DNA of 64,000 nucleotides from NCBI GenBank assembly GCA_007922305.1, contig ML677334.1:21551697-21615696 (forward strand), read 5' to 3'. The position numbers and the translations under genes are program-made. This DNA comes from Dermatemys mawii. Taxonomy: Eukaryota; Chordata; Testudines; Dermatemydidae. How positions within the stretch are numbered: position 1 is the stretch's first letter; the number at the start of each line of letters is the position of its first letter. The notes beneath the pieces were generated by a model, which worked only from the letters and a program-made list of their open reading frames with translations, did no database searches and had not been told where the DNA came from. This document shows, in pieces, positions 48,061 to 59,576 of this stretch.

Positions 48061-48970
48061 AACTCTATTCTCTGGTTGGCATCTCCCACTGGCTAATTTA
48101 GGTGGGGCATAGTCTGACATATAGGAAGCGCCTATCTCGCAGCATGTATTGTATGGGGAGACTAGGCACTTACCTTAGCTTTGTGCATCATGGTGTTGTT
48201 CCTATGATTTTCTAGGTGTCTGAAAGTTAGGCACTCTGATGGTCAGCGCTGCAATGCTGAAGGCCCTTCATGGGGTCCCACCCCTAGAGACTTGGCCAAC
48301 ATTTCACAGCAAGTCAAGTCAGGGCAAAGCCAGGATCAGGTCAGAGACCCAGTTACTACCTCTGAGATAATTCCATGCTTCTGCAATGTGCATTATTGAT
48401 TACTACTGATTACTGGAAACCAAAGTCCACTCAAATATTTCTAGAGGTGCCACTTCCTGGATTTTATACTGATTTAGCTGTCATTTCCACCCCACCCCCC
48501 CAAAAACCAAATGAAGTTAATCAGTAGCCAAGAGTATTTTTTTAAAACTTTTTCACTGGTTTAAAGTTTCCAGAATTAGTCCCAACTTTCACATAACCCT
48601 AAGGGTATGTCTACACTAGCAGAGTTTCAGCGCCGGCAGTTATAGCATCGCTCAGAGAGTGCCGAAAAGAAAAACGCTTTTGTGTGTTCACACTGTCAGC
48701 TGCCTACGCAATAGCATGTTCACACGTGCGGCACTTGCAGTGGTATTTCAGAGCAGTGCACTCAGGGCAGCTATCCCACAGAACATCTCTTTTTCTTTTG
48801 CCACTAAGAATTGTGGGAAGGTGGAGGGGGTCATGGGGCATCTTGGGTCCTGTCCCAATGTCCTGTGATTCATTGCTTTGCAGCCCTGAAATCCTTGTGC
48901 TTCTGTCTGCGTTTGGTGCCATCTTTCAATGGTTGATGTACTGCATGCTCTGCCTCTTCAGTCTGTAGGA

Positions 48971-50055
48971 ATGGATCCCGCACTATTGACCAATATGCTG
49001 CTCGCTCTCACTAACAACTCAAGAATGGCAGTGGCAAGAGGAGTGTGACATTAATCTCTCCACGATTAGTAGCTACAACACGAGATTGCTCGTGGCATTC
49101 ACAGAGGTGCTGACCACAGTGGAATGCTGCTTTTGGGCTCGGGAAACAAGCATTGTGTGGTGGGATCACATCATCATGCACGTCTGGGATGACGAGCAGT
49201 GCCTGCAGAACTTTTGCATGGGGAAAGTCACATTCATGGGACTGTGTGTTGAGCTCACCCCAGCCTTGCGGGGCAAGAGCATGAGAATGAGTACTGCCCT
49301 GCTGTTGGAAAAAGTGTGTGGTGATTGCACTGTGGAAGCTGGCTACTCCAGACTGCTACCGACTGATTATTAACTAGTTTGGAGTGGGAAAGTCAACTGT
49401 TGGACTTGTGTTGACAGAAGTGTGCAGGGCCATTAATTGCATCCTGCTCCGAAAGCCCATGACTCTGGGCAACGTGCGTGACATTGTGGCTGGTTTTGCA
49501 CAAATGGGTTTCCCTAACTGCGGAGAGGTGACAGATGGCACACACATTCCAATTTTGGCACCAGATCACCTAGCCACCGAGTACATTAATCAGCAGGGGT
49601 ATTTCGCTATCATTCTCCAGGTGTTTGTGGATCACCGTAGGAGTTTCACGGACATTAACGCAAGTTGGTCCAGAAAGGTGCATGACACACGAATCTTTCA
49701 GAACACTGGCCTGTTCAAGAAGTTGCAAGTAGAGACTTTCTTCCTGGTTCAGAAGATCACTGTAGGGGAAGTCGAAATGCCCATTGTGATCCTGGGAGTC
49801 CCCGCCTATCTCTTAATGCCGTGGCTTATGAAGCCATACATGGAGCATCTTGACAGTAGCAAGGAGTGGTTCAACAACAGGCTGAGCAAGTGCAGTATGA
49901 CTGTTGAGTGTACTTTTCACCATTTAAAGGCAGGCTGGTGCTGCCTATATGGGAAGCTGGAGCTGGCCGATGATAATATTCCTATGCTTATAGCTATGTG
50001 CTGTACGCTACATAATATTTGTGAAGCGAAGAGTGAAAGCTTCACTCAGGGCTGA
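48971..50055 (+). pseudogene. HARBI1-like DDE transposase, disabled
   Basis: A candidate start ATG at 48971 reads MDPALL and hits a stop after 25 codons. The next pieces are a 95-codon frame (49086-49373, ARETSIVWWDHI) and a 223-codon frame (49384-50055) in another phase. The larger piece holds the DDE domain. The first Asp is present (Asp51 in TDGTHIPIL). The second is lost: the site reads ILGVPAYLL (Val139) where the second locus has ILGDAAYPL. The Glu is present (Glu175 in VECTFHHLK). The C-terminal CCTLHNICE is typical of the family. With frame breaks plus a missing catalytic Asp this copy cannot cut DNA. It is clearly the same family as 62724-64000. Confidence 0.9.
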
Positions 50056-50318
50056 ACCACAGAGGCGCAATGCCTGGAGGCTGAATTTGAACAGCCAGAG
50101 ACCAGGGCCATTAGAGGGATGCAGTGCAGGGCCATAAGGGTCAGGGATGCCTTGAGACAGCAATTTGAAGCTGAAAGCCACCAGTATTTCTTGCTATGCT
50201 CGGGAGTGCAGTGCTTGTAATGCTAGGAAGTGATTGTGATTGGTGCAGACGATGCACTGTGAAGGTTTTAAAAAATTGCCTGTTGCTTTGCAGGGCTCTG
50301 TTTGCTTTCAACTGATAG

Positions 50319-50356
50319 AATAAAGATTGCTTTCAAACCAAAAAAATTCTTTTATT
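50319..50356. terminator. Convergent poly(A) signals between the two Harbinger genes
   Basis: AATAAA on the plus strand at 50319-50324 would end the transposase transcript. AATAAA on the minus strand (TTTATT at 50351-50356) would end the Myb/SANT transcript. The two lie about 26 bases apart, so transcripts would overlap at their 3' ends. Confidence 0.6.
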
Positions 50357-50540
50357 AAAAAACAACCACCAGAAGAGAGAGACAAACAGAAAAAACACAT
50401 CAGCGCTGTGGGGGATGGGGGAAGGCAGGGTCCCAGGAGGAGATGGGCTCCGGAATGATTAAAGATTTGTGTATGTCCAGGGATCACATATAACCTTGTC
50501 CTTTGGAGTACAGTGCAGCAGGTACTGTACTTCAGCAGGG

Positions 50541-52214
50541 CTAAACTGCAGAGGGACGGGTGTTGAGTGCAGTGGGTACTGGGGGTCCACAGGGCTGGCT
50601 TGTGATGGAGCAGGAGTGGAATGACGTAGGTACAAACTGGAGCCAGGAGGTTGATAAGAGTGTGTTGGCGGTGTCTGAGGGGCACATGGGAAAGAGTTTT
50701 ACGACAGTGGCTGCAGGGGAGGGCAGGCCTAGAGCTGCTCTGTTTGAAGAGCTAGTAGGGCCTGGCACGTGTCTGCTAGGCACTCCATAATGTTTAAGAG
50801 CCGCTTCGTGGCTTCATTCTGGTGCACTGCATTCTCCTTTTGGCCCCTCTTCTCACTGTCCCGTTACTCCTTCAGTTCCTGTTTTTCGGCCGCAGAATGC
50901 ATCATAACCTCACACAGAAAGCCCTCCTTAGTTCTTTGTGGTTGCTCTCTAATTCTGCGTAGTTGATCAGCCAGCGATAACAAAGAGGGAGGCTGGGCTC
51001 CCTAGGTCATATCTGTGAAGCCAAGATGCAACATTTTACAGAAGCAGTATTGTTTGCAACACAGAGACAACACTGATTCAATGATTTAAAACACAACCAC
51101 TATTCAGACATCTGTCACTAACTAGCTGACCCTAGTCAAGCACACATGAGCCACAAGACCCCCAAAATGGTGAGTAGCCGCAGGGGTAGGATAAATCATT
51201 CTTCCCAGACCCTGCTGTACACTGGGCACGTGGCTCTTGAGGGGTTGATAATCATTCCTGACTCCACATTTTCCCCAGGCTGTGTTCATTATGGAAGATC
51301 TCTCACTGTAGAGGGTGAGCAGGGAATCAAGGGAGGGTCTTCTCCAAGACTGCGGCTTCTGCCCTGGTCCTTATTGGGCTTGTCTGTGTGCAATGGTCCC
51401 CCCTATACCCCAGTGACAGCAGAGTGGCATGGGAAAGTTACCCTTAATGGAGCAAGAAACAAAGCAGCTCTGCCAAAGAACCTGCAGCACAGGATTGCCC
51501 AGTACCTCCCTGAGAGTTTCCTGGAGATCTCTGAGGCAGATTCCCTTGAAGTGAGGGAGTCAATCAACACCCTGTTCCACCGTTCAGACTAGGCATGTGG
51601 CAGTACACGCAACATCTAGATGCAAGCCTGCTTTCTGCAACCCTCCTGCCCTGAACAACTCGCTTCAGTGATTCCCAAAATCAAAGCCACTTACCAGGGA
51701 CCTCCTCTCCTGTTTGTGCTTCACCAGGCTGTGACTGGCTAGCCTCCTCTGGGGTAGAGAAGAGCTCCTGGCTGCGTACATCTCCGACCACCGAGTCGTC
51801 CTCTGCTTCTGGGTCCCATTCTCCCTCCACATCCTCATCCAAGATTTCCTCCTCCTGGCTCAGTCCAGTCTCAACTGGCATATGAGCCTCGAAAGTACCC
51901 ACAGTGGCCTTCACAATTGAGGTGGGGTCGCCACCACGTATCACATCCAGCTCTTTGTAAAACCGGCAGCTTGTGGGCGCAGCACCAGAGCGGCGGTTTG
52001 CCTCCCACGCCTTGTGGTAGGCGTTTTGCAGCTCCTTCAGTTTGACCCTGCACTGCAGTGTGTCCCGGTCACAACGCCTTTCTGTCATTGTGAAATCTGC
52101 CTGACGGCTGGAGCGCAGCTGGGACTGGAGAGCCTCCTCTCCCCAAATGTTGATGAGATCCAGCAGCTCGGCATTGCACCAAGCCAGGGATCGCCTGGTG
52201 TATGAAGCAGGCAT
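50541..52214 (-). pseudogene. Myb/SANT-like Harbinger partner protein, two-exon pseudogene
   Basis: Exon 1 (52214-51695) starts at the Met of MPASYTRRSLAWCNAELL, a trihelix/Myb-SANT-like DNA-binding domain: SLAW...AELLDLINIWG, a variable middle, then LQCRVKLKELQNAYHKAWEANRRSGAAP. An acidic tail follows (SQEEEILDEDVEGEWDPEAEDD). It ends at a good splice donor, CCTG|GTAAGT, at 51695/51694. A matching acceptor (GGCTTCACAG) precedes 51012. Exon 2 then meets TAG almost at once, and further stops follow among helical Glu/Lys-rich coding-like sequence (to about 50541). So the product is broken, although exon 1 is open. The domain is shared with host MSANTD/ZSCAN29-like proteins, but the position beside a transposase argues for the transposon gene. 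Confidence 0.75.
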
Positions 52215-52400
52215 GGCCACCTGGAAAGAGGCATTGAGACACTGCAGGCTTACATTGCTATAAACATCCGAAAAATAGCTATATGAAGTGCTGGCTAGAG
52301 TTTGTTGGGACTTGTTAGCCAAAGAGTAATTTGATTCTTTCATACACAGTTGCAAACATTGCTGCACCTCACATCACATAAAGCTAGCTTCAGTTATGTA

Positions 52401-53400
52401 AGATAGTGCTAGTAGGGCAACAGGATGTAAAGCCCCCTCCATCGTACCAGCCTCATGAAAATCCCTGACAGAACTGACAAGTTTTACAGTTTGTTTGTAG
52501 GGGGAAAACTCATATTTCCTGGCTTGAAAAATCATATTGTGAACAAAACCATACAAAATTATCATCAAACACTGTGTTCTGTCTGGTGAAGAATACAAAC
52601 TAATAAACACAAACTTTATGCAAGCTGGATAATTCAGAGAAGTAGTCATTATCATCTGATAGGTGTTTAGTCTCAGTTCAGTTCCCACAAGATATGTTTC
52701 CACATCAGAAAACCACATTTGGTACTAACCGGGACTCTAGCTTGCAATCTCTGCAGAGAAAAGCAATTAATAGGCATGGAGGCTGAACTACTTTCTCATA
52801 TCTTCAAAGGAGCTATGTCAATTTACACCAGCTAAAGATCCTGCTCAGTGTTACAACTTAAGCACTACTTAAAAAAATAAAAAGGATGCATACAGATTTA
52901 TGATGCTAATAAAGGTGTCATTAGACATGTATTAATTTGCTTGAGAAACATGAACAATTAATCCTCATCAAACTCTCTTCCTTTAAGGAGTGTGATGAAG
53001 CAGTTCATTAGTAAGACAAGGAATTAGAACCACTACAGAAATTATGGTTCTGTGTTTAACGAAACAACCAGAAGTTACATAACTGGAGAATGACATTTGA
53101 TTGGAAGCAAGATTGAAGTTTTAACTTTCAAAAAAATTATTAATATCAAATGCAGATTTTAAAAGATTTAAAAACATGAGTTAAACTACAACAATCTCTC
53201 TAACATAACTAGCACGGGCAAGACCCAATAATATTAGTGAGTTTGGAGAAAGAGGAGCATGTTTTAGGAGGTCCCTAATCTGGTATAACTAATGCCTGCT
53301 ACCTAACACAGACCTCTCAGCATGTCACATTCACTTCCAGGCATGCTGAATAAAGATCTCTTTCCCACAGCTCTGCCTGTCTCCTGCATGAGAGACAAAG
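52401..53400. other. Non-coding stretch, nothing recognised
   Basis: AT-rich, no clear gene or repeat. The right end of the Harbinger element may lie in its first part. Confidence 0.35.
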
Positions 53401-53401
53401 T

Positions 53402-53476
53402 GGGGGAGGTAATACCTTTTATTGTTGGTGAGAGACAAGCAGTCAAGCTTACGCAGAGCTCTTCTTCAGGTCCTGC
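53402..53476 (-). repeat. Penelope-type tail segment
   Basis: Minus strand reads CTGAAGAAGAGCTCTGCGTA and then GCTTGTCTCTCACCAACAAT and AAAAGGTATTACCTCCCCC. CTGAAGA (53469-53463) fits the hammerhead core; the GAAA position reads GACT here. It is a short isolated tail. Confidence 0.45.
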
Positions 53477-53544
53477 ATCACTTATTGCTAATGAAACATA
53501 TACATTCCTGAGATCATTAGATATTTATTTTGCAATATGAGAAG

Positions 53545-53655
53545 ATTATTATTATTATTTGTATTAACATAGTTATGGATGAGGACCCCATTGTGCTAGG
53601 TGCTGTATAAAAAGAGACAGTCTCTGCCCCAAAGAGCTTCCAGTCTAAATGTCAT
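53545..53655 (-). repeat. Ancient SINE-like repeat
   Basis: ATTATTATTTGTATTAAC at the edge, then GACCCCATTGTGCTAGGTGC and CAAAGAGCTTCCAGTCTAAAT; the antisense of the block at 60336. Confidence 0.5.
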
Positions 53656-54282
53656 CTTAGTAGCAAAAATTAAAGCAGAGGGCTGGATTCCCTCCTGCGG
53701 CCCAGATCTGCTCAACACACAAAGAAAATGTGACGCTGGAGGCTCAGACCAACATTAGGTCTACGTACCAACTGAGAGAGTCTGTCAGACAATTTTAATA
53801 GCATTTCAGCAGCATTGAGTTGTTAAAATTGCAGTAAAATATGTAGTGTTTGGACTTTCCTAAAGGCTGGTGAATAGAAGACTAGTAGTCATACACAAAT
53901 CACTGTATTTCTTATGTTTAAAGTAATATCTGTACGTGTGTGTTACTCTCGCATAGATGGGACAGACCCCATGATATCAAAAGGGCCATTAATCATTGCT
54001 GAGTTTAACACATAGCAACAGGTACACCCCTTAGGGGAGAGAGTGGTCAATTGATACCCAGTAAAAGTGTATGCAGGGGAAACACCTCAATTTCCAATAC
54101 AGCAGGTAGAAACCACTTTACACAACAATGCAGAAGGGGAACCTCCCACCCAGGGATGAGTCACATAGGCTAACTTCACTGAAGAATTGTCTCATGGACT
54201 CTCTCTCCTCCCCCATTCACCTTTCTCATCTGTGAGCCCTGGAGTAAGAACAGTCACACAGCAGAGTTTTCAGATAAAGTCT
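53656..54282. other. Non-coding, possible old LTR left part
   Basis: No gene. From about 53985 the sequence looks like a repeat that continues beyond the hAT at 54291-55231 into 55240-55860, where ACTAATAAAGCC supplies a poly(A) signal near 55455. An old LTR is possible but unproven. Confidence 0.3.
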
Positions 54283-54290
54283 GTTTAGTG

Positions 54291-55231
54291 CAGTGGTTTT
54301 CACACTTTTTCTGGCGACCCAGTTGAAGAAAATTGTTGATGCCCACAACCCAATGGAGCTGGGGATGAGGAGCTGGGGATGAGGGCTCTGGCTGGGGATG
54401 AGGGGTTTGTGGTGTGGGAGGGGCTCAGGACTGGAGCAGAGGGTTGGGATGTGAGGGTGAGGGCTCTGGGGTGGGACCAGGGATGAGGGAGTTGGGGTGC
54501 AGGAGCGGGCTCCAGGCTTGGGAGGCTCAGGGCTGGGACAGAGGGTTGGGATGCAAGACTCTGGGCTGGGGGTGCAGGTTCTGGGGTGAGGTGAGAGATG
54601 AGGGATTTGGGGTGCAGGAGGGGCTCTGAGTTGCGAGGGCTCAGGGCTGGGCAGGAGGTTGGGTGTGGGAGGGGGGTCAGGGCTCTGGGTGCAGGATCTG
54701 GGATGGGGGCCAGGGATGAGGGACTCAGGGTACAGGAAGGGGCTCTGGGTTTGGGGGGGTGGCTCAGGGCTGGGGCAGAGGATTGGGGCATGGGGTTGGG
54801 CATGGGCTTACCTCAGGCAGCTCCCGGTCAGCGAGGGTGTTAAGCAGGCTTCCTGTAACGCAGACAGCGCTACACCCTGGAGGCAGCCAGCAGCAGATCT
54901 GGCTCCAAGGGGCTCTTGCCCACAGGCACCCCCTCCCCCAAGCTCCCATTGGTCGAGAACTGGCCAATTGGAGTGAGGAGCTGGTGCTTGGGGCGGGGCA
55001 GTGTGGGAAACCCAATGGCCTCCTGACTTAGCGTCCGGATCTGCTGCTGGCCACTTCTAGGCCACAGCTCAGTGTCAGAACAGGTAGGGACTAGCCTGCG
55101 TTAGCTGGGAAGCACCGCTGACGGGGACTTTTAACGGCCCAGTCGGCAGTGCTGACCAGAGCCACCACAACCCAGTTCCTTACGATCTGCGGCCCGGTAC
55201 TGGGTCGCGACCTGCAGTTTGAAAATCACTG
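54291..55231. mobile_element. Non-autonomous hAT element, 941 bp
   Basis: Left CAGTGGTTTTCACAC and, inward from the right, CAGTGATTTTCAAAC form a 15-bp terminal pair with 2 mismatches. Octamers GTTTAGTG (54283-54290) and GCCTAGTG (55232-55239) match at 6 of 8. The interior from 54360 to 54800 is a G-rich minisatellite of GGGCTCTGGGGTGGG-like units. GCGACCCAGT near the left edge and its complement ACTGGGTCGCGA near the right extend the terminal symmetry. No transposase is present. Confidence 0.85.
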
Positions 55232-55239
55232 GCCTAGTG

Positions 55240-56148
55240 GAAGGAAGAGGGTTCTTTTTACCTGTCTGGATCCTAAGAGGCAAGGACTTTGTCAGGTAAG
55301 GTACCACTAGCTGCCATAGTTGGAAAAAGCTTCAGAAGCTGAACCTACAAGACTTTGTTACTTGAACAGAAATGTTATGTTTGTCTTTGTCTGTCTGTGT
55401 CTTTAGTATTCTTAGCATTGGGCAAATATCTCTTGCTTAATTTTCATTTAACTAATAAAGCCTAAATAAGTTTATAACAGGAGTGGACTGAGTGTTGCCT
55501 TACTGGATAAAGGACGGAGACCTAAGGAGGAACTGACCTGTGGTACATATCTGATCATCTGGGAACAGAGGAGCTTGGATTTTCTGTGATATTATGGTGA
55601 AAGGGGACTAATGCCAAGGGGTCCACTCAGTTGGTTTCAAGGGGGACTGGGGCTTCCACTAAATTCTGTATTAAGGCTGGCAAAAGCCTAGGAAGTTAAT
55701 AAGCAGTGCAGTAAGCTGGCATGTCTATGGAATTAGAGTCATAGCTGGCACTGGGTTAACTTCCCTGTTATTGAACAGTCTGCCTTGAAGTGCAACCCCC
55801 AGTCTTCAGATACCAAGGGGCATGATGAGACAGGACGTAGAGGAGTTGATTACAACCTCCAGACTCTGAGGTCCGGTGTGTGCTGGCCCTGACATCTGCT
55901 CCAGTTTATGCCACTGGCCTTCTTAAGGAACACTATGCCTATGGAGGATTAGTGGAGCAGGGCAGAGCTCAGCCATGCTACCACACTGCCTTGATTCACC
56001 TCCAACAGATCTTCTACAGCAGGGTGGGGGCAGTGCAGCTGGTCCAGGAGTCTGCTCGGCTGGCCTCATGCCAGTGGGAATTTCCATTTCACAGGGGATT
56101 GCTCTTCTAAATGTTTGCAGCCAGATTCTGGTCCATTTGCACTACCTA
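55240..56148. other. Non-coding stretch, LTR-like in its first part
   Basis: No gene. See 53656-54282 for the possible LTR split by the hAT. Poly(A) signal AATAAA occurs near 55455. Confidence 0.3.
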
Positions 56149-56149
56149 A

Positions 56150-56552
56150 GATAAGGTCTAAACTAGAGAAGTTTTGCTGGTATACCAGTATAGCTGAACT
56201 GGCAAATCCTCCTTGTATAGACGCAGTTCATACTGGCAAGTGTGTTTTCCCCCAATATAGCTTAAGGCAAGTCTACTCTTAAAATGCTGCATTGGCACAG
56301 CTGCACTGTTGCACTTTAATGAAGACACTTTAAATGGACAGGAGTGGATTTTTCACACCCCGAACAATGTAGTTATATCGACATAGTCTGTAGTGTAGAT
56401 TTGACCTCAAACAGTTCAGCGAGTGAAATAAGCTATACTGGCAAAAGCATCGACATTAGGGCTTTTGCCTGTACAGAAATGACATTTAAATAATAGTCAC
56501 ACCACTAACCAATATTATTATACCATCAAAAGCCCTTACATAGACCTGGTCT
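56150..56552. mobile_element. Nested pair of MITEs
   Basis: Outer ends AAGGTCTAAACTAGAG at the left and TAGACCTGGTCTATG at the right. An inner copy has GCAAGTCTACTCTTAAAATG at about 56267 and AGTGTAGATTTGACC ending near 56408. The outer interior (GCTGGTATACCAGTATAGC) resembles the element at 24968. Neither codes for protein. Confidence 0.55.
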
Positions 56553-56815
56553 ATGTGACATGAGGGGGCAAGTCCTTAGCAGGAAATCTGGCCCATAGAG
56601 TCACATGTGTCCCTATATAGAAAGCCAGCATGAGGCCTGTGCACTTAAGCACATGAAACAGTACCTCTGTGGGCTGCATAAGCATTGTGCTTGCCCTCTG
56701 TGCAGGGAAACATGCCACCCATTTGGGGTATAATTTGTGCAATGAGCACACTTATTATAAAGCATTAATTACAATGGACAAAGTTGGTATAAAAGCACCA
56801 TTACATCCTTTAGGC

Positions 56816-57060
56816 CAGGGGTCTTCAAACTTTTCCCCCCATGGCCCCTTTCCGCAGAGAGAAAAGTCTGGCGGCCCCCAGGGGCTATGTCTGCCAAAAT
56901 GCCGCCGCAGAAAGCAGAAGCTTCCGCTTTCCACGGCGGCATTTCAGCGGGACCAAAATAGCCCAGCCAGGAGTTCGGCAGTCTCCCTGGTGGGCTCAGT
57001 GGTGGTGCCAGGGGCTCGCGCACCCCTGGGGGTGCATGCACTACAGTTTGAAGACCACTG
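56816..57060. mobile_element. Non-autonomous hAT MITE, 245 bp
   Basis: Terminal repeats CAGGGGTCTTCAAAC and, inward from the right, CAGTGGTCTTCAAAC (14 of 15 match). Perfect 8-bp target duplication CTTTAGGC at 56808-56815 and 57061-57068. The interior is CpG-rich with an AAATGCCGCCG motif and its near complement CGGCGGCATTT. It landed at the left edge of the next MITE. Confidence 0.93.
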
Positions 57061-57331
57061 CTTTAGGCCATGTCCACACTACAGGTACTACAGTGCCATA
57101 ACTATGCCACTGTAACACCCTAGTGTAGACACACATCGCAGAGAGAGAAAGGGCTTTTCCATCTGGGCACACCATCTTCCCAGCTGATGGTAGCTAAATT
57201 GATGGAAACATTCGTCTGTTGACCTTGCTGTGTCCACACCAGTCGGCACAATTACTGCACTCAGGTGTGGATTCTTCACACCCCTGAGCACCATGGCTAT
57301 GTCTATTTAAGATTTATGTGTAGACTGGGCC
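57061..57331. mobile_element. Harbinger-type MITE
   Basis: Left GGCCATGTCCACACTACAG and right GTGTAGACTGGGCC. The interior CTCAGGTGTGGATTCTTCAC is shared with the inner MITE at 56262-56408. The hAT at 56816-57060 inserted at its left boundary and duplicated those bases. Confidence 0.65.
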
Positions 57332-59546
57332 TTCATTAGCTCCCAGCACAAATACAGATTTCAACCAACTGTCTGTGTCTATCATACTGTGGTTTTATGT
57401 TACATTGTCATTTTTTCCCCTAGGCACCTGCCACAGTGTCATCATAGCAATGCACTGTGTGACACCTTACTTAGGCTAGAGAATGAAGTGCCATGCAGGA
57501 TGTTGATTTATTCATTTTTAAACAGAAACTATGGGGGGATGGAATAGTATATATGGTGTAAGATCTTTGTGCAAGGCCCTGGCAATATAAAATTCTCCCT
57601 TCGATCCCATCTTCCCCCGACCTGAAATAATTTGCAACCGTTTATGCTAAATCCCAGAAACACCTCCACATGTCTCGTGGTTCTTAAGAATCCATCAGGC
57701 TTTCTGGATATCTAAAGATATTTGACCAACATGGAAAACATAAAGAGGCAAGGAGGGACCTTTGGTTTCTCTTAAGTCATCTTTGATAGTAGGTCAGATC
57801 CTGATTTAATTTACACCAAATCCAGTCAAATTGCTGGGTTTACACCATTGTAATGGAGATAAAAATCTAGCTCATGCAACTCCAAAACTCTAGCAGATGA
57901 CCTCTAAAGCCTAGTGCTTTTCCTGAGAAGGTCAAATAAACTTGTTTTCAGATGAAGCATAAAAAGAGATGAATGGAAGTTGAAGTGCATTGACATATTA
58001 ACTTAATTCCATACCAAATGCTAATAAAAAATAGCACACACGCCAACAAAGAAATTGGGAATTGCCAAAGCAACAGACAGCTGCCTCACCTATTGGATTA
58101 AGTATACATATAGAAGCTTAACTTTATGTTAAGCATGAATCAGTCAGTGCATCATAACCATAGATATTCTCAAATAAGCCTGGGGGAAGCTTTTCATTCC
58201 ATCACACAGGGTAATTTGACAATTTAACAAAATAATGATTGGTGCTGTTTCTATATTTTAGGGCACAAAGGATTATGGCCCATACAGAAAGCTTGACAAC
58301 AAACTGGATCAGTGCTTATTGAAACAAAATGATCGCATGAAATGCAGGATAATGGAAACCAAGAGCAAAGTGTTAAAAAAAGTCAAAAGTGTATACGCCT
58401 TTGTGCCAATTAAAATCCAAAAAAATAGAGGCATGTTTTGGTTACGGAGTAAATGTTGTTCCTGCTCACTACATGGGATAACTCAGATTATATGAAAACC
58501 AAACAGCCATCCAAAGCAATCTTTCCTTTTAGACCCAAATCCAGTTTGGGATTATGGCTAGGAAGAGTTGTACCAACAGTGAATAATATTTAAGGCAGAG
58601 TGTAATCCCATGAGCCTCAAAACAAACTTCTTCACAGAAATGGACAATGAAATCTACTGTACAAATTACATTCGCACATGCTAATGGCCAACAGCAAACT
58701 TACAAAAATACATTAATCATATAGATGGATGCATAACTAATAGTCTTCAGTTTTGTGCTTAAATCTTAGAAATGAGAATTAGAAAAATCTGAATTCTATC
58801 ATCCCTGTGTAACCTTGGCCAAGTCTGTCACTTTATGAGATCCTTTCCTCATCTGTAAAATGAGTATAATAATGTTTAAATACAACTGCCTGTGAAATAT
58901 GCAATGACTGCAAAGTATTTTCTGATCTGGGGTGAAAGGTGCTATCGAAATGCAAACTATTCCTAATTGAAATCATTAGCAACTATGTATTAGCAACTGG
59001 TAAAAAGTTACATTCCTCTCTTAAGCAAAGATAATACAATACAATGTCACCAAAAAGTATACCAAATCAGAAACATAATTTAAAGGGACAATTTGAAGGA
59101 TGGTCATGCAGGCAAAAAATGTGTTATAATTAAAATTGTTAAGATGTGGGAAAGCTCTGTTCTGGATAGGTTGTTTATTTTTTTTTAAAAAAAAACAACA
59201 ACAACTACTCCCCTTATGATGGAGGCAACTTGCCAACTTCCTCCCATAGTCTGTGCTCTCAGGGATGGAATCTGGGAGCACAAAATAGGGGTAGGAGACA
59301 CCAGGCAGCCCAGCACTTATTTCCCTCTTCAGCTTCTGTGGTTACTAGGTAGTACGGGTTGAAAGTTCCACTCCTGACAGGCCAGTTGAGGTGAACAGTG
59401 TGAGCTTGTGTTGGGGTCTCTAGTGGGATCCACTGATCCTAGGTTAGACTTCCCCACAACCCCCAATTTATGGTGGGACCATTTGGGTCAGGCAGTGGTA
59501 TTAAAATTTTAAAAGAAAACAAGCCATCCAACCAAGCCCCACATAC
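57332..59546. other. Non-coding stretch with MIR-like and palindromic repeats
   Basis: No gene. 57788-57875 carries the worn GGTCAGATCCTGATTTAATTTACACC palindromic repeat. 58805-58965 is MIR-like (CCTCATCTGTAAAATGAG, then GTGAAAGGTGCTATCGAAATGC). A T/A homopolymer tract lies at 59178-59197. Confidence 0.4.
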
Positions 59547-59576
59547 GTGTGTGTGTGTGTGTGCATGTATATATAT
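59547..59576. repeat. GT/TA microsatellite
   Basis: (GT)n followed by GCATGTATATATAT, directly adjoining the LTR start at 59577. Confidence 0.85.

Larger units (their letters stand above)
45093..48599. other. Non-coding stretch, AT-rich, with repeats at both ends
   Basis: No gene recognised. 46380-47250 is strongly AT-rich. Separate entries cover the SINE-like block near 45950 and the C-rich block near 47640. Confidence 0.4.
48603..52400. mobile_element. PIF/Harbinger transposon with two convergent genes
   Basis: The left terminus GGGTATGTCTACACTAGC is preceded by TAA (48600-48602), a Harbinger-type target. A HARBI1-like transposase runs on the plus strand and a Myb/SANT-like gene on the minus strand, the standard two-protein set of Harbinger elements, in which the Myb-like partner helps transposase enter the nucleus and bind DNA. 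The genes are arranged tail to tail. The right terminus was not found; it is either eroded or beyond 52400, so the end given is approximate. Confidence 0.75.

Noticed and set aside
51695..52214. Host MSANTD-type gene
   Set aside because: It is paired with a Harbinger transposase, and its second exon has stops; best explained as the transposon's own partner gene.
54300..54803. 167-codon proline-rich frame, minus strand
   Set aside because: It is the translation of the G-rich minisatellite inside a hAT element.
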